Of a stretch of 64,000 bases of DNA, positions 42,790 through 55,600 are shown piece by piece. The first letter of the stretch is position 1. The number at the start of each line of letters is the position of its first letter. Under the pieces are notes generated by a model, which saw nothing but the letters and a program-made list of their open reading frames with translations, was not told the DNA's origin and made no database searches. Made by a program: the position numbers and the translations under genes. The stretch comes from Pachyseris speciosa (taxonomy: Eukaryota; Cnidaria; Anthozoa; Scleractinia; Pachyseridae): NCBI GenBank assembly GCA_016490735.1, contig JAEMWC010000231.1:337001-401000 (forward strand), written 5' to 3'.

Positions 42790-45700
42790 CACGCAAAAAA
42801 AGAACGAGGCCATTATCCCGCCATCTTGACGAACAAGCTTGGTCAATAAAGGATTTATTATATGACTCAAAGGACGTTATTAAAAGACAATAAACGCGGG
42901 ACGAACGGGCAATCCCGAACGGTCAAGATGGCTCCATCTTGACCTCGCGGGTAGCCAATCACAGCAGAGGAATTGATTCATCTTGACTGCTGAAAGAGCC
43001 AGTCATATAATAAAGTCGGTTAAAGCCCCGGCTAAACGATCAAACATTTTTATCGAACATCGTGTTTGTCAAACATAACGTATGGTGGCTAAACGGCAAA
43101 CGTTGTTTGACCAAACACAAGACAAAACGAGTGCACAGAACGATTTTTTTTGTATTATCGCTGAAATTTCGTCGTTATGTGGCTCATTTTGTTGCTTTTT
43201 ACCGGCTGTACACGCTTTGTTGGTTGGAGTGGCTAAACGATCAAACGTGAAATGTCGGATGAAAATGTTTCATGTAGACAAACACGGTAAGCCATTTAAA
43301 TGCAATGTTGCGAGATGTGGCTAAACGGTCAAATATTCTCGTCCAATACGATGTTGGATGAAAATGTTTGATCGGCTTAATAAAGAACTAACATTCCCGT
43401 TAACAAGGAGTACTTGATTCATCGTAATTTAACCAGCTTTCGAATAGCGTCTTGTCAAGATGACATTGCCTCCGAATGCAAAGCCTGAGCAGTGTTTGTA
43501 CACATCTGTTTCAGGTTATTATGCATACACCGAGGTCTCCAATCGCACAGGTCTCTATGCCGATGCACATTTGGTCAGTCCATTCTTCAGACAGGCTGGT
43601 AAGACCTGCAAGTTCAATTTCTGGTACCACATGTGGGGTCCTAACATCGGATACCTTCAGATCTACTACCGCAGGAATTCACGTGACAAACGACTTTTCA
43701 GCACTTTTGGTAGCAAGGGTAACCAGTGGAACAAAGGATCGGTGGACGTACCAAAATGCGCGAACGATTTCCAGGTCAGTGGGTCATTTTGCTTTAGAAG
43801 CCCCTCTTCGTCTCTCCAGCCATAAACACTCTTGGTACAAGCATGTCTTTATCTTTAACTCAAATTAAGAGAGGGAGCCTGATAAGTGACTAATGAAGCA
43901 GATGAATAAAGAATATCGTGGAAAATCTCTCAAAGATGGGCACTGCTGCTCCAGGAAGTTTCCCTGGCTTTGAGGGCTGAGCTGCGTCTCCAGAGTCAAG
44001 TTTCAGAGAAAACCGTGAAGTAAACCCAGGATCGCATGTCAGTCAACCGTGTCAGTCCAAAGGATGCCTTAGTTCTTACTATGCTCTCTTCTTTGAAAGA
44101 GTTGACCTATGTAGAAGAGAACGCCAGGTCTTTGAGGAAAAGAATAACGAGGATTGTCCAATTTTATTTGTTATGCAATTAAATGTTAGGTTTTTAAAAT
44201 CATTTTCCCTCATCAAGAGCTACATGTTGCAATTTGTTTGCCCGATGCTTTTGTCTTTACAGATTGTCGTTATGGCAAAACATTACTCCAGTGGAGCCCT
44301 TGGCGACATTGCTATTGATGATTTCAACTTCACCAACTGTGCCCAGCCACCCCCACAGCCTACTTGCAGCGGTAGTAATGTATTCCGTTGTACAAGTGGA
44401 CATTGCGTTGCCAGTTCAGCCAAGTGCGACTTTGAACTCGACTGCTGTGATGGTTCTGAAGAGTCGAATGCCACGTGCGTCAGTTACAACAGGTAATCAG
44501 GGGCGCTTATCATTTGAATAGAAAAACCGGGAAGAATTTTCTGTTAAAAGGAACAGGGCAATGAAAAGGGAACGGGACGAGCGTGTTCCTTTTACACTGA
44601 GTCACTCTTTAAGAGACTGGGTATTAACCAAAAACCATCAAACCTTACCAAACCATTCGTTAATTCATCAAGGGGCATGGAACTAGTGGGACGCCGCAGA
44701 TGGTGCAGGATTTTTCGATCATTCCGGTTAAACCGAGAAAAGAGGAATACATCAGAAGGTATTCCTTTCTTTTTTTCGAAAATTTCCAGTGGAAATGTCT
44801 GTTCCATTGGATTTACCACCGGAACAACCGGGTTTTCCATGCAAAAAGAAAGCGCCACAGTTTTGGTAGTGACAATCATTTCAGTGGGATAACTCCCTGT
44901 TTGAGTATATTACATGTGCTCCATGCTTGAAAATAAAAAGACGGGAACCTGATTAGTACACTGCCAATAAAGATAATTCTTTTCTACTGGTAACAGTCCA
45001 ACGGATGATATTTTCACGGACGCAAATTCGCTGACTGCTAAAATCCGGTCGTATTTGCCATTTTTGTGGAGTGTTTTTTTTGCTAGTGTGTCACAGACAG
45101 GTTGATTTAGTTGGTTTGGTTTTCTAGCAAACAATTTTTATTTGCTTTACAATTTTGTCGCCGAGTGTCTGCATAGGGTAATTTTCATTTGACCTCGAAA
45201 AACGACTTCCGCAAGTATGTCGCAAGTTGTTTCTTCGGCCGATAGTTAATTAATGTCAAAGCGAATGTCGATAGACCTCTGGAAAGTTGCACGCGTGGCT
45301 GCGCATGCGGATGTTCACTGTACCGATCAAAAGCCGCGCAAGTGGTGTAACTTCAGTTATCAAATTGCTATTTTCCTGTACGGAATCATTTCAAGTTTAA
45401 ACGAAAAATCGCTCTATTAAGCATGAACAGACCAGAAAAACAACAAAGAGTTATAGTATTTGGGAACTCTTTTCTTGTCTTTTTGATATGGCACCATTAT
45501 GAATGTTATATCCAAATGCTTGTATGATAGGCTTTTGTACATTATGCTAGCATTTTTTCGAGCATTTTAGTGAGAAAAAAGCGTTGAGCATTATTCGAGC
45601 ATTTTAGTGGCATTTTCCCGGAAAATTATTTTTTCCTAGAAACTAAGAAAGAAATTATTTTTTTAGAGAAAGTGAAGACTAAAACTCAAAATTCATAGAT

Positions 45701-48700
45701 GATTTCGAGGATTATGTTTTTTTGGTGTATACGTTGTTGTTGTTACTCGCAACACTTGTACGTTTTTGTAAGTGTGAACAGTTAACACCATGTTAAAAAC
45801 TTTGAAATTAATAAAAAAAACCGTTTGTATAATGAGCATTATCCAAGCATTTTAGTGGCTTTTTTTGGGAAGACCTAGCATTTTGGTGGGAAAATTGGAG
45901 CATTAAGGTGGAGCATTTTAGTGGGGAAGCAAAAGCATAATGTACAAAAGCCTATTGTATGTACAAAAAGCTAACACACAAATTTCTTCGGTTTGCATGT
46001 CGTAAACAAAATTTATCTGACCTTGAGTACCTTTCTCGTAGCTCATCCCTCATCCCTCAACCCTTATCCCTCATCCCTAATCATTCATACTTCATCATTC
46101 ATCCCTCATCCCTTATCCCTCATCCCTCATCATTCATACTTCATCATTTACCATTCATCCCTCATCATTCATACTTCATCATTCATCCCTCATCCCTTAT
46201 CCCTCATCCCTCATCATTCATACTTCATCATTTATCATTCATCCCTCATCATTCATACTTCATCATTCATCCCTCATCCCTTATCCCTCATCCCTCATCA
46301 TTCATACTTCATCATTTATCATTCATCCCTCATCATTCATACTTCATCATTCGTCCCTCATCCCTCATCATTCATACTTCATCATTCATCCCTCATCCCT
46401 CATCATTCATACTTCATCATTCATCCCTCATCCCTCATCATTTGTCATTCATCCGTCATCCCTCATCATTCATATTTCATCATTCATCCCTCATCCCTCA
46501 TCATTTGTCATTCATCCCTCATCCCTCATCATTCACCATTCATCCCTCATCCCTCGTCCCTCATCATTCATCCCTCATCCCTCATCCATCATCTCCTTTT
46601 TATTCATCCCTCACCCCTCACCTCTCAGCCCTCACCGCTCATCCCTCATCCCTGATCCCTCATCATTCATCATTCATCCATCATCCACAATCGCTGTAGT
46701 TAGTCCATAGACACTTGAGATACAAACGTGCCTCTGTACCTTAAGATTTGGTATTTTAATCGAACAAATTTTGCAGATGCAACTTTGAGGCCGGGCTTTG
46801 TGACTTAATGCAGCTGGCAAATGACACCTTTAACTGGAGGAGGCAAGCAGGAAGAACAGGCTCTTCTGGAACAGGTCCTTCAGTTGACCACACCACACAG
46901 TCGTCTAATGGTGAGAACTGGCGTGAACTCTATTTTTAACGTTTCGAGTAATGTACCCCGCAAAAGGAGGCAAGGAAAGAGAAATGTTAACAGATAAGGC
47001 CAGAGAAGATAAAACAGAGTTGATTCAGACGAAGAGTTGAAGCAAGGACGACGGCAATCACAACGAACACATCATGTCAAAATAAACTTCAGACTATTGC
47101 CACTGACTGGCGATTGCAAACTTTTTTTTTTCAATGTACTCAATGTGGGCGAACTATCCAGGAACCAAATTAATAGCAGCAGTGTTAAAAATGGGGGAAA
47201 AGAAAGAAAAATTCGCCCTCATGCTCACGTTCTTGAGAAAACCTTTGATGTTTTGTTTTGCAAAGGACAGCAAAGAAATGTACTTAAATGTAAAACACAC
47301 GTGCAGAGCGTTCTTGATCGTCGTTGCTTAAGCTCCCTAGTGTTGATCAACCAAACTTGTGACTTGCACAGACTACTGTTGGGTCGTGCAAGAACCTAAT
47401 AGGATAAATTCACTTAATTTTATATGCCTTTGTCCACAGTGAAATCCCTCTAATGCAGACACTCTTGGGATCAGCTCTTAGCGTCCACCTTTGAGAGGTG
47501 TCCGCCTTACAGAGAGTCTTGTTACAGAGAATGCAGTATAGGGCAATTTGGCCAGGGCCAGGCAAAGGTGTCCGCCGTAGAAAGAGTTTTGGTACAGAGA
47601 ATACAGTATAGGGCAATTTGGCTAGGGCCAGGCGAAGTTGTCTACCTTAGAGAGGTGTCCTCCTTAGAGAGAGTCTTGTTACTGAGAATGCAGTATAGGG
47701 CAATTTGGCCAGGGCCAGGCAAAGGTGTCCGCCTTAGAGAGAGTTTTGTTACAGAGAATACAGTATAGGGCAATTTGGCCAGGGCCAGGCGAAGTTGTCA
47801 GCCTTAGAAAGAGTTTTGTTACAGAGATTACAGTATAGGGCAATTTGGCTAGGGCCATGCGAAGGTGTCCGCCTTAGAGAGAGTTTTGTTACAGAGAATA
47901 CAATATAGGGCAATTTGGCCAGGGCCAGGCAAAGGTGTCCGCCTTAGAGAGAGTTTTGTTACAGAGATTACAGCATAGGGCAATTTGGCCAGGGCCAGGC
48001 AAAGGTGTCTGCGTAAGAGAGGTGTGTGCTTGTGCTGCAGAGGACTACAGTGTAGGAGGATTCAGCCGGAGCCAGGCAAAGGTGTCTGCCTTAGAGAAGT
48101 GGCCGCCTCACAGGGGGTGTCCGCATTGAGGAAGGTCACTGTATTAATGAAGATACCACGTTCGTTTCACAGGTTACTACATGTACATTGAGGCTTCCTC
48201 CCCACGCAGAAGGGGTGACAATGCTATGCTCGGAACTGCTGTCTTCAGACCCACAAGCACGTGCCAGTTAAGATTCTTCTACCACATGTATGGGGCACAT
48301 ATCGGAACCCTGAATGTTTACACCAGAACAAGCACCACTGGGCCACTCGCAAGAATTTGGACAAAATCAGGGAACCAAGGAGACAGGTGGTTAAAGGCAA
48401 ATGCTAGTATCAGTGTTTCTCAGAACTTCCAGGTGAGTTGAGCCTGGTATAATGCAAGATCAATTGTAAGTTAAATTAACAATTGAGGGATTAGTTTCCA
48501 ACGAAACTGTGATGCTGCGTCGGTATGGATCTGCGAAACCGAATTTGGTTTTTCAATGGAGTTGATAAGGTAAATTGGCCACCGTAAAGAGATTCCAGTG
48601 CTGACCGTTATAAGCCGTCCTTCGTCAAAGCGAATCAAAAGATTGGTCAAAACCTTGACGAAGGGCTAATTCTCCGAACGTCAGCACTCGTATCTCTTTG

Positions 48701-51700
48701 CCGTGGCCAATTTACTTCGTCAAAAACGAAATCGGCTTTAATCTTTTTTTTAACTGACATCTGTGACTTAATTATTTCCCATTGGCGTACGTTGCATGTG
48801 AGATACAATGGAAACTCGACAGGGGCACCCAACGACAAGTTTCGGTAGATATCTGTTCGGTGGAGGGTAATTCGCCTTGCACTTTCGGCGTCGATTTAAG
48901 AGTGCACTCGGATTTTCGTAACTAAAACGTGGCCTAAAAGATTCGAAATTGGGAAATCATAGCCCCTGAGGTTTTCGGAAAGGTCGTAATTGCTGTTTTT
49001 GGCAGTCAAAAACGTCAGCTAGTATTTTCGGAAAGAAAATAGTTCCCTAGAAAGTTCGTGAAAAGTTCATTTCAGCTTGCATTTTCTCAAAGGAGGATTT
49101 TGTTCCCTAACATTTTCGTGCAATTAAAATTTCAGCTAGGGAATCCGAACAGATGAACTTCTTCTAGCTTATGAAAAAATCGCTTTAAATAGACTTCAAA
49201 CACCATAAGGAACTTAAAAATGCCTTTCTACAGCTTTTGGTTGATTTGGCTCGTTGGGTGCTCCTGACTCGATTTAAAGAACCTCTATATAACGAAGTGC
49301 TTGATATAACATACGATATTGTTCAGCCCGACCTTTTAAGTGCCCGATATAACGACCGATATTCTTCAGCCCGACATTTGAAATGTATGAAAAAGGACCT
49401 CGATCTAACGAACCCTCGATATAACGGACCAATTTCCTCAGTCCCTTTGCACGTCGTTAAATCGAGGTTCCAATGTACACATGTGGTGTGGTTTCAAGCC
49501 TGACGTGTGGTGTTATGAATACCTATTTTTGACATATTTACTAAAATTTATTTTTGTGGCTTACTACAGAACTTGTGAAATTGTCTGGAAATGTGCATCA
49601 TTTTAGATTTTTAAAGCATGCAAATAAATTCATAAGTCATCACAAAACCTTCTTACTATTTGGAAGCAGTTAATTGTGTACAACTATTGTGATTCAGCTT
49701 AGCGGACATAAGTTTTTAAAGAATCGCCAGGGTATTTATTTAAGAGCCTGTTGATGAGTTTTCAGGGAACACCAAAGACTTGCAACTTAAATCAAAAAGT
49801 ACTTTCCAAAGAGCCGTTGACAAATCGTCCTCATTTCTATTTAGTTGTGAATCACTCTGATACAACTGAACCCTTTCCACAGGTCGTGTTTGAAGGCGTT
49901 GTTGGCACATCATACCGGGGAGATATCGCAATCGATGACATTTCATTCACTTCGCAATGTATTGTCGGTGGCACCATTCCTGGTAAGTGTCTTGCAGTGG
50001 TGTGAAGCAAAACTAGTCATTGGATAAAAGTAGTTATGCTAATGTGCCTTGTCTGGTTTGAAATTAGCTATTACCTGGCCTTATCTGATGTGGTCAAACA
50101 AATAGTTCTATTGATAAATACGAAATGGGGTTAGAAATAGCAAAACGAATCCCAGTTCAAACTGGGATGTCTTGTAGGTTCCCCTGGCTTTGAAAGGTAA
50201 ACTGTTCAGCCTTCCCCCCATAAAACGTTTTGGATGCGTAACACGGACGTGTTGTTTACAAGGTCAAGGCAGATTTCTTGCAGAACTCCCGTTCACGTGT
50301 CCCGTGCCTACATGTATCGGTTAATTTGCTTTAGACTTTGCTTTAGACCTCCGAGAGTGATACTAGAATTGGGATTCTGGTGTTTCACTGGTTTTCCCCT
50401 TTCACGAGTTGCCAGTACTAACGCGTTCCTTCTTCCTGAAATGTAAATCCTCAAGATTTTATTATATCAATCAGCACGTAACTGACGCTTGAAACTCTTA
50501 AAGGAGCTTCGTCACGGTCTTTGGATTTTGAAAAGTTTAGCCTCGATTTTTCAAAAAGGTCATTCGTAATCCGTTTCAATCTTCTCCATCCTTCACCATC
50601 CTCGCTATATTTGCAGTTATTCTTGCCTCTTTGGTGCTTATCTTCCTTGACAAATAGTTATTTCACTGTTTCCCATAAATGCATTTTTTCTGTCTCTAAT
50701 AATGACCCAAAATATCGTGACCCAGCTCCTTTTACTTCGTTACTAACTTGGTGTGGGATTTGTTTTTCAGGTCTTCCAACACCCTCTCCTACGCCAACCT
50801 CCCCGTCTTGTTTCAGGTGTGCAAGCGGTTCTCCCTGCATTAGCCTAAACAAGAAATGCGATTTCGTCAATGATTGCTCTGACAGCTCAGATGAGACTGG
50901 TTGCGGCTGGCCATGTAACTTTCGGCAAGACCTGTGTGGCTGGACAAATTCCAACCAGGACAATTTTGACTGGAGACGGCACCGAGGCTGCACTGGAAGC
51001 TTTAATACAGGCCCATGCAGGGATGCTGAGAACAGTGCCAGTGGTTTGTTGCTGTCTTCGATTGTCTTGATGATTTATTTATTTAGCTTCACCTACCTAG
51101 AATTCAATACTATATACATGAAATAATTAGACGGGGCGACCACTACAGCCCAGCCAATTCGGTAGCCTCGCAGCTCCTATAAGCTCTATTCACTGGCGGG
51201 GATAGTGTCGCAGCCCTGTTGTTTTAGGGTAGGGTCCATTGTTTCTGTTGTTTGTTCTTTTGTCTCACCTGAAGGGTGGTCTCCAATCAGGTGAGACCTT
51301 GTAGGAGCTGCGAAGTGACCCAGCCAATTACAGTGGATCCCTCATTAATAAGAATTAAAAGCTAAGGCTACTCTGCATATTAAAACAAACAAAAAATCAA
51401 AGGGAAAGAAAACAAGTTCAAATTGCTAGAGGCAGCATGACAGCGGGCACAGTAGAGTCCTTGAGATTTCCTGTCTGAACCTTCCTTCCCCTGGCATAAT
51501 CACTTGACCTATCTCAGGGTTGCATTTCTTGCCGTGTTTCAGTCGATCCATTGCAAGGGTGGCCTTCGTTACAGCCACCACTCTTGTGGCTGACGTAAAG
51601 GTGGGATGAAATAAAAAAAAAAATTTTTTTACCTTTTGGGGGTCGTTTTAAAAGCAGGTACCCTCAAGTACCTCTTCTCGATCTCTTCTCCATCCGAAGT

Positions 51701-52544
51701 GCTCCTGGAGCACCCAAAGAATCAAGCTATTTTCTCAAAGGGGTACTAAACCATAATCTGTTTGGGGGTGTTTTTCCACAACGCAAGGGGACAGAAAGTT
51801 GTCTTACGTTTTGTTCTTCTCAATTCAGGTTACTACTTGTACATCGAGACGTCAACAGGCATAGTAGGCAACAGAGCTGTCCTGGTGAGTCCTCAGTTCC
51901 AACAAGCGTTTAGCAGAAGTAAGCTGAGCTTCTGGTACCACATGTATGGATCCTCTATCGGCAGATTGTCTGTCTACCTCAACGATGGCAGCAACAGGAC
52001 CAGAATGTGGACCCTAAATGGTTTGTATTATTCTGCTGTAAACAATCCCGCTGTGGATAATGTATTTTATTCTCTAAACCTTCCTTCCTCTGGCATAATC
52101 CCTTGACCTTTCTCAGGGTTGCTGTTTCAGTCGATCTATTGTCAGGTGGTATTCTTTACAACCGCCATACTTGTGGCTTATGTAAGGGAGGGATGAAATC
52201 AATGAGGGTTTTGAGAATTGTGTTTTACATAAATGTAAGGTCATTAATCCAAGTTCCAATAAACTATACGCTGGTGATCATACTCTAAGTTTGGTGAGGT
52301 TCCAGGAATGAATACGAACTGTGTAGAAATGAAATGACCGTTATTTACCCTCGGCAGTATTTATAGCACACAGGGGCAAGTGTGGGGCCGAGCAAATACA
52401 TGGAACAAATAATTCAAATAAACGTAACAGGTTAACAAGCGTAACCGAGCTAGAGCGAAACTTAAACCCGGGGCCTCTGGATTGCAAGTCAAGCGCTCTA
52501 ACTGCTCGGCCACCCTGCCTCCAATATATATGCTCACTGTGTAC

Positions 52545-52632
<88 letters not shown>

Positions 52633-55600
52633 TATCATTTTAATTTCTCCAATAGGCGATCAAGGAAACAACTGGTATCAAACATATGTTTCACTGGGAC
52701 GCAGGAAGACTCCATTCACCATCGAGTTTGAGGCAACACGTGGAAGGTCCTGGAGGGGAGACATTGCAATCGATTCTATATCAATGAGTAACTACCAAAT
52801 GCCACTACCGTGTAATGGTCAGCCAGGACAAAATCAACTAAGGTAAACCAAAGCGTAAACCCTGCTCGCTGTGACCAGCGTTCTTGATGGTTTTACCCCT
52901 TTTACTAGACACCAGGGCCCGGTTGTTCGAAAGCCGATTAATGCTGACCAAGGATTAGGATTTAACCAAAGTTTTCATCTCGCTCGTTGAGAAAATTTGT
53001 AAATCAAATGTTACGCTTAAAGTAAAGTTAAATTCCAGTAAAAAGTTAAGGGTGAAAATCTTTTGGAAATGTTTTTATTGAACAGCAACTAAACTGGACT
53101 CAAAGTTCACTCTAACCCATAATTAGCTTAATGCTTAATGTGCTTTGAACAACTGGGCCCAGAGTCTTAGGTGTAATACTATGAATAGGTTGGCGTTTGC
53201 GTGTATTGATTTTACTGGAATAAGAGCTCTTGTTCCAATAAGCGTCCTCCCCCAAATAACCGCCCACCCCTCGGCCAGAACAGAATAAGCGTCCCCTCCC
53301 ATTCGCTTTCGTAAGTCATAAGGGTATCACAAGGAAGGCGTGTGTCACTTCTGCAATCTTTTTTTTTTTTTTTTTATGAACAATATTTATTACAACATTT
53401 TGTTACGATCTTTGAAAGTTCAACAACACTGACCGTCATCAATATATATAAGTGATAAGTTACTTCCATTTCTTTCTTTCTCCAGTTACAGTGGCATATC
53501 TGAGGGTATACCGGGACTACGGTGTTCAAATGAGAAAGTTCAACAACTATTTTTCCATGTGAAGATTTAACCACACTTGGGTTACGTTACTGTTCGTTGA
53601 GAGAAAAAAAAAAAAAGAAAAAGACTTGATAAGCGCCCCCTTGATTAGGTACCCTTCTTTAAATAGTCTCATTACCTTTTACAATTGCAGATACGCTGTT
53701 AGTTAAGCCATAGTGGTTAAACTGCTTTTTTCTCAATACTTCACAAAATTTAATATATGTAAGCAAGGTGAATGGGAGATTTTTTGGCGAGAGAGTACTA
53801 TTCATCTGTGAATTTTTACTGGGTCGGAACTCTATCGCCTGATGGTGTCACTGTCACGTGCTTGATTTAAACCAATCTTATTCGTAGAAAGTGAATTACA
53901 GGAGCAAACCAGGAGCCCATCACTGGTCTGCACGTGCAGATACTTGTGGCACTTACAGTGACTTGTGGTTGGTCATCGGGGCTCCTGTGGGAGTCTGATA
54001 TTGGCGGGAAATTCAATCTAAAAATAAATTGGTCTGTGAAAACGTCGTGACAGGAATATAGGGCAGTTGTACGCTCCTAGTGATGGGCTCCTGGTGCAAA
54101 CAGGTTGGACTCCCATTTGTCACATCACGCATAATGTCACGTCCCTAACCGAGTGTTACTTTTTAAAGGTGCAACGATGGTCGGTGCATCGACAAGAGCA
54201 GGTGGTGTGACTTTATAGACGACTGTGTTGACAACTCAGACGAACTCTCGTGCAGCACCTACTTGGCGCGGTCCAACTTTGAAAAGGACTTGGGCAACTG
54301 GACACAGCAAGCCGATGACGACTTTGACTGGACCAGAAGAAAGGGTCAAACTCCGTCCTTTTATACTGGACCTTCCAGGGACCACACCTTGGGTACCATG
54401 GCAGGTAGGCAGTCGAACTAAGCTCGTAAACTACAGAAATTATAAACTCTCTTGTAGCTATGCTGCTGAATAAACATCCCCGTGGAAGATACTCCCCAGT
54501 GCGGTTGTCTCACTTTATAACGTGCTTTTACCAGAGAAGTGCTTGTTGGATGCCCAGGTGTCAGTTCCTTGCTAAAAGCATGATTTGATTTGTGCAACTC
54601 TGTGTCAGAACAAACTCTGTTTCCTTTCTTCCTTTCCGTCTGTCATACGCTGATTGTGTCTGACAGATCTTTGGTGAAATTAATTTGTTAATATTAAGGA
54701 AATGAGGCCAACATGACCTGGCTTGCGCATTGAACTCGTGATCATCTGCGTGATATCGCTTCATTCAGAAAGGCCCAATTTGGAATCCTGCAGAGCAGAT
54801 TTACAGGGTTATTTAATTTGTAAGCTCCATGACTTCCATTTTGTGCCAATTTTAGTCAGATACGGAAAGTGTTTTAACTGGACGATTCCAGATGTCTCGC
54901 TACCCAAGTTTGACCTAAAGAAAGCCATATGTATTCTCTCTTTTTTTCTAGGCTACTATTTGTACATAGAGGCCTCTGGTCAAACGTTTGGCGACCGTGC
55001 AAGACTCGGCAGCCCACTTCTCTCAGGAACGTGTATCCTGCGCATGTTCTATCACATGTATGGTCGGCATGTCAATGCGCTAGTGGTATACATGCGTACC
55101 ACAACAAATGGACCCCTCACCAGAGTTGCAAATATGTCTGGTCATATCGGCGATAACTGGATTCAAGCAGTCGTCGGATTGGGAAATGGAAATCAGCCTT
55201 ATCAAGTTGTTATTGAAGGTAAGTATGCGCAAAATATGTTATTGATGTTGGAAGTTTATGGAGACTATGCGTATGAAATACACAAATGATGGGTATTCTG
55301 CATGGTGAGAGAGTGGTACAATCTCCAGGACACTCATCAATTTTTTAATGAAAATAAAATAAGATCTTGTAATGGTTGAATTTTATCTCCAACCTTTTCT
55401 GCTGTTCTGATTATGTTGTGAAATTTAAGATGCAGTTTTTACAGAGATGTGGTCCCGCTTATTGTATCATTTGCAAAGGTAAATCATATAAAAAAATATG
55501 TAGGAAAGCTTGTCAAAGTGTTGTAAAGTCATTATTTTGGAAACAGCTTTACTTCTGGTTTAAGAACTAAACTGAATCTGCCATGTTAAGGAGATCCTTA

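Noticed and set aside
45959..46699. Two long overlapping forward ORFs (about 220-246 residues) rich in His, Pro, Ser, Ile
   Set aside because: They are translations of a minisatellite with a 7-nt-word periodicity, open in two frames at once and outside any domain or splice context.
46037..48125. CRISPR-like array because of regular spacing
   Set aside because: Whole units repeat (no unique spacers), in an intron of a eukaryotic gene.
47568..48191. Forward ORFs repeating [22 protein letters not shown] text
   Set aside because: Translation of the 70-nt minisatellite; no conservation evidence and an adjacent real exon uses its own acceptor.
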